Notes: generated by a model from the sequence alone, not told the origin. DNA of 64,000 nt from Planobispora rosea (GCF_014648175.1 NZ_BMQP01000022.1:1-64000); one strand, 5' to 3'. Shown: positions 29,282 to 37,567, numbered from the stretch's first letter. A program made the numbers and translations.

Positions 29282-30475
29282 GTGGCCAAGGCCAAGTTCG
29301 AGCGGACCAAGCCGCACATGAACATCGGCACCATTGGGCATATCGACCACGGCAAGACCACTCTGACCGCGGCGATCACCAAGGTGCTCCACGACCGGTA
29401 CCCCGAGCTGAACAAGGCGACCCCGTTCGACAAGATCGACAAGGCGCCCGAGGAGAAGGCTCGTGGCATCACGATCTCCATCGCGCACGTCGAGTACCAG
29501 ACCGAGAAGCGCCACTACGCCCACGTGGACTGCCCCGGTCACGCCGACTACGTGAAGAACATGATCACCGGTGCTGCTCAGATGGACGGCGCCATCCTCG
29601 TGGTCGCCGCCACCGACGGCCCGATGCCGCAGACGAAGGAGCACGTCCTCCTGGCCCGTCAGGTCGGCGTCCCCTACATCGTCGTGGCCCTGAACAAGGC
29701 CGACATGGTGGACGACGAGGAGATCCTGGAGCTCGTCGAGCTCGAGGTCCGCGAGCTGCTCTCGGCTCAGGAGTTCCCCGGCGACGACCTGCCGGTCGTG
29801 CGCGTCTCCGCTCTCAAGGCCCTCGAGGGCGACGAGAAGTGGGCCGACAGCATCATCGAGCTGATGAACGCTGTGGACGAGAACATCCCCGAGCCGCCGC
29901 GTGACACCGACAAGCCGTTCCTCATGCCGATCGAGGACGTCTTCTCGATCACCGGTCGTGGAACCGTCGTCACCGGCCGTATCGAGCGCGGTGTCGTCAA
30001 GGTCAACGAGCAGGTCGACATCATCGGCATCAAGAGCGAGAAGACCACGACCACCGTCACCAGCATCGAGATGTTCAACAAGATGCTGGACGAGGGCCAC
30101 GCGGGTGACAACGCGGCCCTGCTGCTCCGCGGCATCAAGCGTGAGCAGGTCGAGCGCGGCCAGTGCATCATCAAGCCGGGCACGACCACCCCGCACACCG
30201 AGTTCGAGGCTCAGGTCTACATCCTGTCCAAGGACGAGGGCGGCCGCCACACGCCGTTCTTCAACAACTACCGTCCGCAGTTCTACTTCCGTACGACTGA
30301 CGTGACCGGTGTCGTGAACCTGCCCGAGGGCACCGAGATGGTCATGCCCGGTGACAACACCGAGATGACCGTCCAGCTCATCCAGCCGATCGCGATGGAG
30401 GAAGGCCTCAAGTTCGCGATCCGTGAGGGTGGCCGGACCGTCGGCGCCGGCCGCGTCACCAAGATCCTCAAGTAG
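29282..30475 (+). CDS. tuf: Elongation factor Tu with GE2270-resistance residues
   Basis: EF-Tu, 397 residues, delivers aminoacyl-tRNA to the ribosome and is the known target of GE2270A. GTPase motifs GHIDHGKTT, DCPGHADY and NKAD are normal. Two domain 2 positions are not: Ser261 in TVTSIEMF (E. coli Gly257) and Ala279 in GDNAALLLRG (E. coli Gly275). Usual actinobacterial sequences there read TGIEMF and NVGLLLRG. Substitutions of Gly257 (to Ser) and Gly275 (to Ala) are known E. coli GE2270A-resistance changes, and I recall them in EF-Tu1 of P. rosea. Ala278 (Val274) is also atypical, and the downstream GQCIIKPG has Cys where Val is usual. The gene is thus both housekeeping and self-resistance. 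GTG start with AAGGAG. Confidence 0.97.
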   Translation: MAKAKFERTKPHMNIGTIGHIDHGKTTLTAAITKVLHDRYPELNKATPFDKIDKAPEEKARGITISIAHVEYQTEKRHYAHVDCPGHADYVKNMITGAAQMDGAILVVAATDGPMPQTKEHVLLARQVGVPYIVVALNKADMVDDEEILELVELEVRELLSAQEFPGDDLPVVRVSALKALEGDEKWADSIIELMNAVDENIPEPPRDTDKPFLMPIEDVFSITGRGTVVTGRIERGVVKVNEQVDIIGIKSEKTTTTVTSIEMFNKMLDEGHAGDNAALLLRGIKREQVERGQCIIKPGTTTPHTEFEAQVYILSKDEGGRHTPFFNNYRPQFYFRTTDVTGVVNLPEGTEMVMPGDNTEMTVQLIQPIAMEEGLKFAIREGGRTVGAGRVTKILK

Positions 30476-30490
30476 TTCGACCGCGGAGTG

Positions 30491-30520
30491 GCGGCCGGCC
30501 CTCCTCAAGGGGCCGGCCGC
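30491..30520 (+). terminator. tuf terminator
   Basis: An 11-bp stem, GCGGCCGGCCC (30491-30501) with its complement at 30510-30520, lies 15 bases after the tuf stop. A second hairpin GGGGACCC/GGGTCCCC (30531-30550, CGCA loop) follows. Together they should end the str transcript. Confidence 0.75.
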
Positions 30521-30550
30521 CGCACCGCGCGGGGACCCCGCAGGGTCCCC

Positions 30551-30808
30551 CGCACGACCCACGAACCGTGATCTCGCAGGTGGTTCGGCTGTGAAAGTGA
30601 CCGAACTAACTGCCAGATCACGGAAGAAAGCGCAGACCATCAGCGTCTGCTACGTGGGACATCCAAGGGAGAGGAAGCCGGGCCGGGCGCGGCGGGGACG
30701 TCGAGGACGGACCCGCGGGCTGTACGGCGAGGCGGACTCCACCCCTGTATAGCGGCCACCGGCCGCACGTAACTTTTTCAGACGACAGCGAAGGACACCG
30801 AGGCCATT
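30551..30808 (+). promoter_or_regulatory. S10 operon leader with terminal hairpin and T5 tract
   Basis: This gap should hold the S10 promoter; I find no clear consensus pair. GCGGCC/GGCCGC (30752-30766, 3-base loop) is followed seven bases later by TTTTT (30774-30778), just before the rpsJ ribosome-binding site, an attenuator-like arrangement. A GTG frame of 53 very basic codons (30591-30752) ends at the hairpin; whether it is translated is unknown. Confidence 0.45.
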
Positions 30809-31117
30809 ATGGCGGGACAGAAGATCCGCATCCGGCTCAAGGCCTATGACCACGAGGTCATCGACAGCTCGGCCAAGAAGATCGTCGAGACGGTGACGCG
30901 GACTGGCGCTAAGGTCGCGGGCCCGGTTCCGCTGCCGACCGAGAAGAACGTGTACTGCGTCATCCGCTCGCCGCACAAGTACAAGGACAGCCGCGAGCAC
31001 TTCGAGATGCGCACGCACAAGCGGCTGATTGACATCATCGACCCGACGCCGAAGACGGTCGACTCGCTCATGCGACTCGACCTCCCCGCCGGCGTTGACA
31101 TCTCGATCAAGCTCTGA
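30809..31117 (+). CDS. rpsJ: 30S ribosomal protein S10
   Basis: S10, 102 residues, 30S head protein and NusE transcription factor. GQKIRIRLKAYDHEVID and the loop segment MRTHKRLIDIIDPTPKTVD are typical. First gene of the S10 operon; rplC follows after 14 bases. Confidence 0.98.
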   Translation: MAGQKIRIRLKAYDHEVIDSSAKKIVETVTRTGAKVAGPVPLPTEKNVYCVIRSPHKYKDSREHFEMRTHKRLIDIIDPTPKTVDSLMRLDLPAGVDISIKL

Positions 31118-31131
31118 GGGAACGCACAGAC

Positions 31132-31785
31132 ATGGCTAAGCAGATCAAGGGCGTCCTGGGCAAGAAGCTCGGCATGACCCAGGTCTTCGACGCGGACAAC
31201 CGGATGGTCCCGGTGACCGTCGTCGAAGCTGGTCCGTGCGTCGTGACCCGCGTCCGCACCCCGGAAAAGGACGGCTACTCCGCCGTTCAGCTCGGCTTCG
31301 GGCAGATCGACCCGCGGAAGGTCAACAAGCCGCTCGGTGACTACCTGCGCAAGCACGAGATCACCCCGCGCCGTTACTTCACGGAGATCCGTACCGACGA
31401 CGCGAGCGAGTACACCATCGGCCAGGAGGTCCTGGCCGACACCTTCGAGGCCGGTCAGTTCGTCGACGTGACGGGCAAGAGCAAGGGCAAGGGCTTCGCC
31501 GGTGTCATGAAGCGGCACGGCTTCGGCGGTCTGGGCGCCTCGCACGGTACCCAGCGCAAGCACCGTTCGCCGGGTTCCATCGGCGGCTGCGCCACCCCCG
31601 GTCGCGTCTTCAAGGGCCTGCGCATGGCCGGTCGGATGGGCAACGCCCGTACCACCATCCAGAGCCTGAAGGTCCACGCCGTGGATGTCGAGAAGAACCT
31701 CATCCTCATCAAGGGTGCGGTCCCCGGCGCCAACGGCAGCCTGGTCCTCATCCGCACCGCTGCCAAGAAGGGGGCTGCCAAGTGA
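31132..31785 (+). CDS. rplC: 50S ribosomal protein L3
   Basis: L3, 217 residues, reaching the peptidyl-transferase centre. The tip region GGLGASHGTQRKHRSPGSIG is intact, with the glutamine that is often methylated. The stop overlaps the rplD GTG by 4 bases. Confidence 0.98.
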   Translation: MAKQIKGVLGKKLGMTQVFDADNRMVPVTVVEAGPCVVTRVRTPEKDGYSAVQLGFGQIDPRKVNKPLGDYLRKHEITPRRYFTEIRTDDASEYTIGQEVLADTFEAGQFVDVTGKSKGKGFAGVMKRHGFGGLGASHGTQRKHRSPGSIGGCATPGRVFKGLRMAGRMGNARTTIQSLKVHAVDVEKNLILIKGAVPGANGSLVLIRTAAKKGAAK

Positions 31786-32429
31786 GCACCATTGACGTCC
31801 TCGACGCCAGCGGCGCCAAGTCCGGCTCGGTCGACCTTCCCGAAGACGTCTTCGGCGCCAAGGTCAACATCCCGCTGATCCACCAGGTGGTCGTGGCCCA
31901 GCTCGCCGCTCGCCGGCAGGGCACCCACAAGGCCAAGACCCGCGGTGAGGTCAGCGGTGGCGGCAAGAAGCCGTACCGCCAGAAGGGCACCGGTCGCGCC
32001 CGTCAGGGTTCGACCCGCGCTCCGCAGTTCACCGGTGGTGGCACCGTCCACGGGCCGGTCCCGCGCGACTACTCGCAGCGGACCCCCAAGAAGATGAAGG
32101 CCGCCGCCCTGCGCGGCGCCCTGTCGGACCGGGCGAACGGTGGCCGCGTTCACGTGGTCAGCAGCCTGGTCACCGGCGACACCCCCAAGACCAGGGCGGC
32201 CCTCGAGGCGCTGCGCAAGGTCACGCAGGCTCGCAGCGTCCTGGTCGTCGTCGACGAGGGCGACGAGCTCACCTGGCTGAGCCTGCGCAACGCCCCCGAG
32301 GTCCACCTGCTGGACGCGGGGCAGCTCAACACCTACGACGTGCTCTGCTACGACGACGTCGTCTTCACTCAGGAGGCGTACGACAAGGTCGTCGCGCGTC
32401 TGAGCAAGAGCGGGAAGGAAGACGCCTGA
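31782..32429 (+). CDS. rplD: 50S ribosomal protein L4
   Basis: L4, 215 residues, exit-tunnel protein. The tunnel loop reads GGGKKPYRQKGTGRARQGS. It starts at GTG, overlapping rplC by 4 bases, and its stop overlaps the rplW ATG by one base. L4 represses the S10 operon in E. coli; the leader here differs and such control is unproven. Confidence 0.98.
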   Translation: MSTIDVLDASGAKSGSVDLPEDVFGAKVNIPLIHQVVVAQLAARRQGTHKAKTRGEVSGGGKKPYRQKGTGRARQGSTRAPQFTGGGTVHGPVPRDYSQRTPKKMKAAALRGALSDRANGGRVHVVSSLVTGDTPKTRAALEALRKVTQARSVLVVVDEGDELTWLSLRNAPEVHLLDAGQLNTYDVLCYDDVVFTQEAYDKVVARLSKSGKEDA

Positions 32430-32728
32430 TGGAGAAGATCGCCGACCCGCGCGACATCATCATCAAGCCGGTTGTCTCCGAGAAGAGCTACGGCCTGATC
32501 GACGAGCACAACAAGTACACGTTCCTGGTGCGGAAGACGGCCAACAAGACGCAGGTCAAGATCGCGATTGAGCAGATCTTCGGCGTCAAGGTGGCCAGCG
32601 TCAACACCATCAACCGCCAGGGCAAGCGCAAGCGGACCCGGTTCGGCTACGGCCAGCGCCCGAGCACCAAGCGTGCGATCGTGAGCCTGGTCGAGGGCGA
32701 CCGGATCGACATCTTCGGTCAGGGCTGA
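32429..32728 (+). CDS. rplW: 50S ribosomal protein L23
   Basis: L23, 99 residues, at the tunnel exit where SRP and trigger factor dock. DPRDIIIKPVVSEKSY and the loop RQGKRKRTRFGYGQRP are typical. Coupled to rplD by a one-base overlap. Confidence 0.98.
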   Translation: MEKIADPRDIIIKPVVSEKSYGLIDEHNKYTFLVRKTANKTQVKIAIEQIFGVKVASVNTINRQGKRKRTRFGYGQRPSTKRAIVSLVEGDRIDIFGQG

Positions 32729-32759
32729 ACCCCGCTCGCCAGTAAGTAACGCGTCGGAA

Positions 32760-32783
32760 GCCCCTCGCCGGGAGGCGAGGGGC
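32760..32783 (+). terminator. Intra-operon stem-loop between rplW and rplB
   Basis: GCCCCTCGCC (32760-32769) pairs perfectly with 32774-32783 around a GGGA (GNRA-type) tetraloop, followed by ATTCGG. The absence of a T-run suggests partial termination or an mRNA processing or stability element rather than a full stop. Confidence 0.6.
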
Positions 32784-32821
32784 ATTCGGCCGGAATAACC
32801 GACGAAGGATGAACGAAAAAG

Positions 32822-33658
32822 ATGGGCATCCGTAAGTACAAGCCGACGACCCCGGGTCGCCGCGGCTCGAGTGTCTCGGACTTCTCCGAGATCACCCGCA
32901 GCACGCCCGAGAAGTCGCTGCTTGCTCCCCTGCACAGCAAGGGCGGTCGCAACGTCCACGGCCGGGTCACCACCCGCCACCAGGGCGGCGGCCACAAGCG
33001 CGCCTACCGGATCATCGACTTCCGGCGCCACGACAAGGACGGGATCCCGGCCAAGGTCGCTCACATCGAGTACGACCCGAACCGCACCTCCCGGATCGCG
33101 CTGCTGCACTACGCCGACGGGGAGAAGCGCTACATCCTCTGCCCGACCGGCCTCAAGCAGGGCGACAAGATCGAGAACGGCCCCACGGCCGACATCAAGC
33201 CGGGCAACTGCCTCCCGCTGCGCAACATCCCGACCGGTACCTTCATCCACGCGGTGGAGCTCCGTCCGGGCGGCGGCGCCAAGCTGGGCCGGTCCGCCGG
33301 TGCGCAGATCCAGCTGCTCGCCAAGGAGGGCCAGTACGCCACGCTGCGTATGCCGTCCGGCGAAATGCGCCAGGTCGACGTCCGCTGCCGGGCCTCCATC
33401 GGCCAGGTCGGCAACGCCGAGCAGGGCAACATCAACTGGGGTAAGGCCGGCCGTATGCGGTGGAAGGGCAAGCGTCCCACCGTCCGCGGTGTCGCGATGA
33501 ACCCGGTCGACCACCCGCACGGTGGTGGTGAGGGTAAGACCTCCGGCGGTCGCCACCCGGTCAACCCGAAGGGCAAGCCCGAGGGCCGGACCCGTGCGGC
33601 GAACAAGGCCAGCGACCGCCTGATCATCCGTCGTCGGACCAAGCGGAAGAAGCGGTAG
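32822..33658 (+). CDS. rplB: 50S ribosomal protein L2
   Basis: L2, 278 residues, needed for peptidyl transfer and subunit joining. The C-terminal GVAMNPVDHPHGGGEGK carries the conserved histidine. It follows a 93-base gap with a stem-loop. Confidence 0.98.
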   Translation: MGIRKYKPTTPGRRGSSVSDFSEITRSTPEKSLLAPLHSKGGRNVHGRVTTRHQGGGHKRAYRIIDFRRHDKDGIPAKVAHIEYDPNRTSRIALLHYADGEKRYILCPTGLKQGDKIENGPTADIKPGNCLPLRNIPTGTFIHAVELRPGGGAKLGRSAGAQIQLLAKEGQYATLRMPSGEMRQVDVRCRASIGQVGNAEQGNINWGKAGRMRWKGKRPTVRGVAMNPVDHPHGGGEGKTSGGRHPVNPKGKPEGRTRAANKASDRLIIRRRTKRKKR

Positions 33659-33669
33659 GAGTAGCCGAA

Positions 33670-33948
33670 ATGCCACGTAGTCTTAAGAAGGGCCCCTTCG
33701 TGGACGACCACCTTCAGAAGAAGGTGGACGCCCAGAACGAGAAGGGCACCAAGAACGTCATCAAGACGTGGTCGCGGCGCTCCATGATCGTGCCCGACAT
33801 GCTCGGTCACACGATCGCCGTTCACGACGGCCGCAAGCACGTCCCGGTGTTCGTCACCGAGTCGATGATCGGTCACAAGCTCGGCGAGTTCGCCCCCACG
33901 CGGACGTTCCGCAGCCACGTCAAGGAAGACCGCCGCAGCCGGCGGTAA
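33670..33948 (+). CDS. rpsS: 30S ribosomal protein S19
   Basis: S19, 92 residues, of the 30S head facing the A-site finger. PRSLKKGPFVDDHL and the GEFAPTRTFRSH end are characteristic. Eleven bases after rplB. Confidence 0.98.
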   Translation: MPRSLKKGPFVDDHLQKKVDAQNEKGTKNVIKTWSRRSMIVPDMLGHTIAVHDGRKHVPVFVTESMIGHKLGEFAPTRTFRSHVKEDRRSRR

Positions 33949-33986
33949 GCGCCTTAAACGAAGCAGAAGGTTAAGAGGAGTAAGCG

Positions 33987-34340
33987 ATGGAAGCCAGGGC
34001 TCAGGTGCGGTTCGCGCGCCACACGCCCATGAAGGCCCGCCGTGTGGTGGACCTCATTCGCGGGCTGCCCGCTTCGGAGGCGCAGGCCGTGCTGCAGTTC
34101 GCTCCCCAGGCGGCGAGCGAGACCGTGTACAAGGTGCTGTCCAGCGCCATTGCCAACGCGGAGCACAACTTCAATCTCGACCGCGACACGCTCTTCGTGA
34201 GCCGTGCGTGGGTCGACGAGGGCCCGACGCTGAAGCGGTTCCGTCCGCGCGCCCAGGGTCGTGCCTATCGGATCAACAAGCGGACGAGCCACATCACCGT
34301 GATCGTGGAGTCCCGCGAGCCGAAGGGGAGGACCCGCTAG
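33987..34340 (+). CDS. rplV: 50S ribosomal protein L22
   Basis: L22, 117 residues, lining the exit tunnel with its hairpin (RFRPRAQGRAYRINKRTSHI). The RBS is AAGAGGAG. The stop overlaps the rpsC GTG by one base. Confidence 0.97.
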   Translation: MEARAQVRFARHTPMKARRVVDLIRGLPASEAQAVLQFAPQAASETVYKVLSSAIANAEHNFNLDRDTLFVSRAWVDEGPTLKRFRPRAQGRAYRINKRTSHITVIVESREPKGRTR

Positions 34341-35188
34341 TGGGTCAGAAGGTCAACCCGCACGGGTTCCGCCTCGGCATCACGACCGACTTCAAGAGCC
34401 GGTGGTATGCCGACAAGCTCTACAAGTCGTACGTCGCCGAGGACGTGGCGATCCGCCGCATGCTGAAGAAGGGCATGGAGCGGGCCGGCATTTCCAAGGT
34501 CGAGATCGAGCGGACCACCGACCGGGTTCAGGTCGACATCCACACCGCCCGTCCGGGCATCGTCATCGGCCGCCGCGGCGCCGAGGCGGACCGGATCCGC
34601 GGTGACCTCGAGAAGCTGACCAAGAAGCAGGTCCAGCTGAACATCCTCGAGGTCAAGAACCCTGAGATCGACGCGCAGCTCGTCGCCCAGGGCGTGGCCG
34701 AGCAGCTGTCCAGCCGTGTCTCGTTCCGCCGGGCCATGCGCAAGGCGATGCAGTCGGCGATGAAGAGCGGCGCCAAGGGCATCCGGGTGCAGTGCTCCGG
34801 CCGTCTGGGCGGCGCCGAGATGTCCCGCTCGGAGTTCTACCGCGAGGGCCGCGTGCCCCTGCACACGCTCCGCGCGGACATCGACTACGGCCTGTACGAG
34901 GCCCGTACCACCTTCGGCCGGATCGGCGTGAAGGTGTGGATCTACAAGGGTGAGGCTCCGACCAGCCGCGCCGAGCGCGAGGCGGCCGCCGCCGGCGCCC
35001 GTGCCGGCCAGCGTCGTGAGCGTGACGACCGTCGTGGCGGTGCCGACCGTCCCCGTCGCGGTGGCGGCGCCGGTGGCGACCGTCCCCGTCGCGGTGGCCG
35101 TGGCGACCGCGCCCCCAGGAACGAGGCGGCCTCGCAGGCTGCCCCCGAGACCGGCCCGGCTGCGCAGCCGGGTGCTGAAGGGAGCTGA
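34340..35188 (+). CDS. rpsC: 30S ribosomal protein S3 with RG-rich tail
   Basis: S3, 282 residues, at the mRNA entry channel with helicase role. The KH domain is visible (TARPGIVIGRRGAEADRI) and so is the C-terminal domain ending VWIYKGEAP. After about residue 215 a 65-residue tail rich in Arg, Gly, Asp and Ala carries repeats such as DRPRRGGGAGGDRPRRGG. Such tails are common in actinobacterial S3 but absent from E. coli. GTG start overlaps rplV by one base. Confidence 0.97.
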   Translation: MGQKVNPHGFRLGITTDFKSRWYADKLYKSYVAEDVAIRRMLKKGMERAGISKVEIERTTDRVQVDIHTARPGIVIGRRGAEADRIRGDLEKLTKKQVQLNILEVKNPEIDAQLVAQGVAEQLSSRVSFRRAMRKAMQSAMKSGAKGIRVQCSGRLGGAEMSRSEFYREGRVPLHTLRADIDYGLYEARTTFGRIGVKVWIYKGEAPTSRAEREAAAAGARAGQRRERDDRRGGADRPRRGGGAGGDRPRRGGRGDRAPRNEAASQAAPETGPAAQPGAEGS

Positions 35189-35190
35189 CC

Positions 35191-35610
35191 ATGCTGATCC
35201 CGCGCAGGGTCAAGCACCGCAAGCAGCACCGGCCCGACCGCAGCGGCGCCGCCAAGGGCGGCACCCGCGTCGTGTTCGGCGAGTTCGGCATTCAGGCGCT
35301 TGAGCACTCCTACGTGACCAACCGCCAGATCGAGTCGGCTCGTATCGCCATGACCCGGCACATCCGCCGTGGCGGCAAGGTGTGGATCAACATCTACCCC
35401 GACCGCCCGCTCACCAAGAAGCCGGCCGAGACCCGCATGGGTTCCGGTAAGGGTTCGCCGGAGTGGTGGATCGCCAACGTCAAGCCCGGTCGCGTCATGT
35501 TCGAGCTGTCCGGTGTCGCCGAGCCCGTGGCCCGCGAGGCCATGCGCCGCGCGATGCACAAGCTCCCGATGAAGTGCCGGTTCGTCAAGCGTGAAGTGGG
35601 TGAGGCGTGA
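35191..35610 (+). CDS. rplP: 50S ribosomal protein L16
   Basis: L16, 139 residues, near the A site and the 5S/23S junction. LIPRRVKHRKQHRPDRSG and RMGSGKGSPEWWIANV are signatures. The stop codon TGA overlaps the rpmC ATG by one base. Confidence 0.98.
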   Translation: MLIPRRVKHRKQHRPDRSGAAKGGTRVVFGEFGIQALEHSYVTNRQIESARIAMTRHIRRGGKVWINIYPDRPLTKKPAETRMGSGKGSPEWWIANVKPGRVMFELSGVAEPVAREAMRRAMHKLPMKCRFVKREVGEA

Positions 35611-35846
35611 TGGCTAAGGGCCTGACCGCCGGTGAGCTGCGGGCTGAGGACCAGGACACCCTGGTTCAGAAGCTGAAGGAAGCCAAGGAGGAACTGTTCA
35701 ACCTCCGCTTCCAGGCCGCGACCGGCCAGTTGGAGAGCCACGGGCGGCTGCGCGCCGTCCGCCGCGAGATCGCCCGTATCTACACCGTGATGCGCGAGCG
35801 GGAGCTCGGCATTGTGACGGTTGAGAAGGAGTCGATCGATGGCTGA
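35610..35846 (+). CDS. rpmC: 50S ribosomal protein L29
   Basis: L29, 78 residues, a two-helix protein near the tunnel exit. LREELFNLRFQ-type helix 1 (KEELFNLRFQAATGQLES) and RREIARIYTVMRERE helix 2 are visible. ATG 35610 is preferred over the preceding GTG 35607 because it gives the canonical MAKG start. It overlaps rpsQ by 8 bases. Confidence 0.96.
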   Translation: MAKGLTAGELRAEDQDTLVQKLKEAKEELFNLRFQAATGQLESHGRLRAVRREIARIYTVMRERELGIVTVEKESIDG

Positions 35847-36114
35847 GGCAACTGAGAAGACCACGCGGAACTACCGCAAGACCCGCGAGGGCCTGGTCGT
35901 CAGTGACAAGATGGACAAGACCGTCGTCGTCGCTGTCGAGGACCGCGTCAAGCACCCCCTGTACGGCAAGGTCATCCGTCGGACGACCAAGTACAAGGCG
36001 CACGACGAGGCCAACAGCTGCGGCGTGGGCGACCGCGTCCTTCTGATGGAGACCCGGCCGCTCTCGGCCAGCAAGCGCTGGCGGGTCGTCGAGATCCTCG
36101 AGAAGGCCAAGTAA
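35839..36114 (+). CDS. rpsQ: 30S ribosomal protein S17
   Basis: S17, 91 residues, OB-fold primary 16S rRNA binder. GLVVSDKMDKTVVVAVED and METRPLSASKRWRVVEI are typical. ATG 35839 gives MAEATEK, the expected N-terminus; an upstream in-frame start at 35821 lies within rpmC and is unlikely. A 207-base gap follows. Confidence 0.96.
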   Translation: MAEATEKTTRNYRKTREGLVVSDKMDKTVVVAVEDRVKHPLYGKVIRRTTKYKAHDEANSCGVGDRVLLMETRPLSASKRWRVVEILEKAK

Positions 36115-36127
36115 AGAACGCGCCTCG

Positions 36128-36295
36128 TGGGGGGTGGCCCGCTCCACCCCCCATGACGGTGTCCAAGGGTGTGGGGGTTCCCCGTACGGGGTCCGCCCCC
36201 GCACCGCCCGCGGCGGCGGTCTCCGGTCATCCGGACGCTGTCGCCGAGGGAAAAAGCCCACAGTAGGTTCCGCAAGGCTCACCCCGCGGGGTGAG
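36128..36295 (+). promoter_or_regulatory. Three stem-loops between rpsQ and rplN
   Basis: TGGGGGGTGG/CCACCCCCCA (36128-36153), a region around the palindrome CCCCGTACGGGG near 36181-36192, and the perfect palindrome CTCACCCCGCGGGGTGAG (36278-36295) fill this gap. It marks the S10/spc operon border. A TAGGTT hexamer at 36264-36269 could be a -10 box, but no convincing -35 accompanies it. Confidence 0.5.
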
Positions 36296-36321
36296 AACCG
36301 GCGAGACAAACAGGAGTACAC

Positions 36322-36690
36322 GTGATCCAGCAGGAGTCGCGACTCAAGGTCGCCGACAACACGGGTGCGAAGGAAGTCCTTTGCATTCGCGTTCTCGGTG
36401 GCTCGGGTCGGCGCTACGCGGGTATCGGCGACATCATCGTCGCCACGGTGAAGGACGCCATTCCCGGCGGCACCGTCAAGAAGGGTGACGTCGTCAAGGC
36501 TGTCGTCGTGCGCACCGTCAAGGAGCGTCGCCGGCCCGACGGCTCCTACATCCGCTTCGACGAGAACGCGGCGGTCATCATCAAGGACAGCGGTGACCCC
36601 CGTGGCACGCGTATCTTCGGTCCGGTCGGCCGCGAGCTGCGTGACAAGAAGTTCATGCGCATCATCTCGCTCGCGCCGGAGGTGTTGTAA
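36322..36690 (+). CDS. rplN: 50S ribosomal protein L14
   Basis: L14, 122 residues, forms intersubunit bridge B8. MIQQESRLKVADNTGAKE and GTRIFGPVGRELRDKKFMRI are diagnostic. GTG start with CAGGAG; first gene of the spc group, directly abutting rplX. Confidence 0.98.
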   Translation: MIQQESRLKVADNTGAKEVLCIRVLGGSGRRYAGIGDIIVATVKDAIPGGTVKKGDVVKAVVVRTVKERRRPDGSYIRFDENAAVIIKDSGDPRGTRIFGPVGRELRDKKFMRIISLAPEVL

Positions 36691-36996
36691 ATGCCGAAGC
36701 TGCATGTGAAGAAGGGTGACCTGGTCCAGGTCATCGCCGGCAAGGACAAGGGTGCCAAGGGCCGTGTGATCGCCGCCTACCCGCGCGAGGACCGCGTGGT
36801 GGTCGAGGGCGTCAACATGATCAAGAAGCACTCCAAGGAGACCCTCCAGGGCCCGCGCGGCGCCAAGACCGGCGGCGTGCAGACCATGGAGGCCCCCATC
36901 CACGTGAGCAACGTCAAGAAGCTCAAGGATGACGAGAAGCCCGCCGAGAAGAAGGCCGAGAAGAAGGCCGACGACAAGACGGGTGAGGACAACTGA
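36691..36996 (+). CDS. rplX: 50S ribosomal protein L24
   Basis: L24, 101 residues, assembly initiator with a KOW domain (VKKGDLVQVIAGKDKGAKG). The C-terminus is a Lys/Glu/Asp-rich low-complexity tail, EKPAEKKAEKKADDKTGEDN. The stop overlaps the rplE ATG by one base. Confidence 0.97.
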   Translation: MPKLHVKKGDLVQVIAGKDKGAKGRVIAAYPREDRVVVEGVNMIKKHSKETLQGPRGAKTGGVQTMEAPIHVSNVKKLKDDEKPAEKKAEKKADDKTGEDN

Positions 36997-37565
36997 TGAC
37001 TGCGACTTCCGAAGAGCGCACGCTCCCTCGCCTCAAGCAGCGTTACCGCGAAGAGATCACCGCGAAGCTGCAGGAGGAGTTCGGGTTCGAGAACGTCATG
37101 CTGATCCCCACGATCACCAAGATCAAGGTGAACATGGGTGTCGGCGAGGCGGCTCGCGACTCCAAGCTGATCGAGGGCGCCGTCCGTGACCTCACGGCCA
37201 TCACCGGCCAGAAGCCGGCCGTCGTCCGGGCCCGTAAGTCCATCGCCCAGTTCAAGCTGCGCGAGGGCATGCCGATCGGCGCGCACGTCACGCTGCGCGG
37301 CGACCGCATGTGGGAGTTCCTGGACCGTCTGCTGTCCCTGGCGCTTCCCCGTATCCGCGACTTCCGCGGTCTGTCGCCGAAGCAGTTCGACGGCAACGGC
37401 AACTACACCTTCGGTCTCACCGAGCAGGTCATGTTCCACGAGATCGACCAGGACAAGGTCGACCGGCAGCGTGGCATGGACATCACGGTCGTGACCACCG
37501 CCAAGACCGACGACCAGGGCCGGGCGCTGCTGAAGCACCTCGGCTTCCCCTTCAAGGAGGCCTGA
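36996..37565 (+). CDS. rplE: 50S ribosomal protein L5
   Basis: L5, 189 residues, 5S rRNA binder at the central protuberance. NVMLIPTITKIKVNMGVGEA and RLLSLALPRIRDFRG are family landmarks. Coupled to rplX; rpsZ follows after 2 bases. Confidence 0.98.
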   Translation: MTATSEERTLPRLKQRYREEITAKLQEEFGFENVMLIPTITKIKVNMGVGEAARDSKLIEGAVRDLTAITGQKPAVVRARKSIAQFKLREGMPIGAHVTLRGDRMWEFLDRLLSLALPRIRDFRGLSPKQFDGNGNYTFGLTEQVMFHEIDQDKVDRQRGMDITVVTTAKTDDQGRALLKHLGFPFKEA

Positions 37566-37567
37566 TC

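Noticed and set aside
36128..36295. Repeated palindromes considered as a CRISPR array or insertion-sequence remnant
   Set aside because: The stems differ in sequence, there are no regular spacers and no transposase or cas gene nearby.
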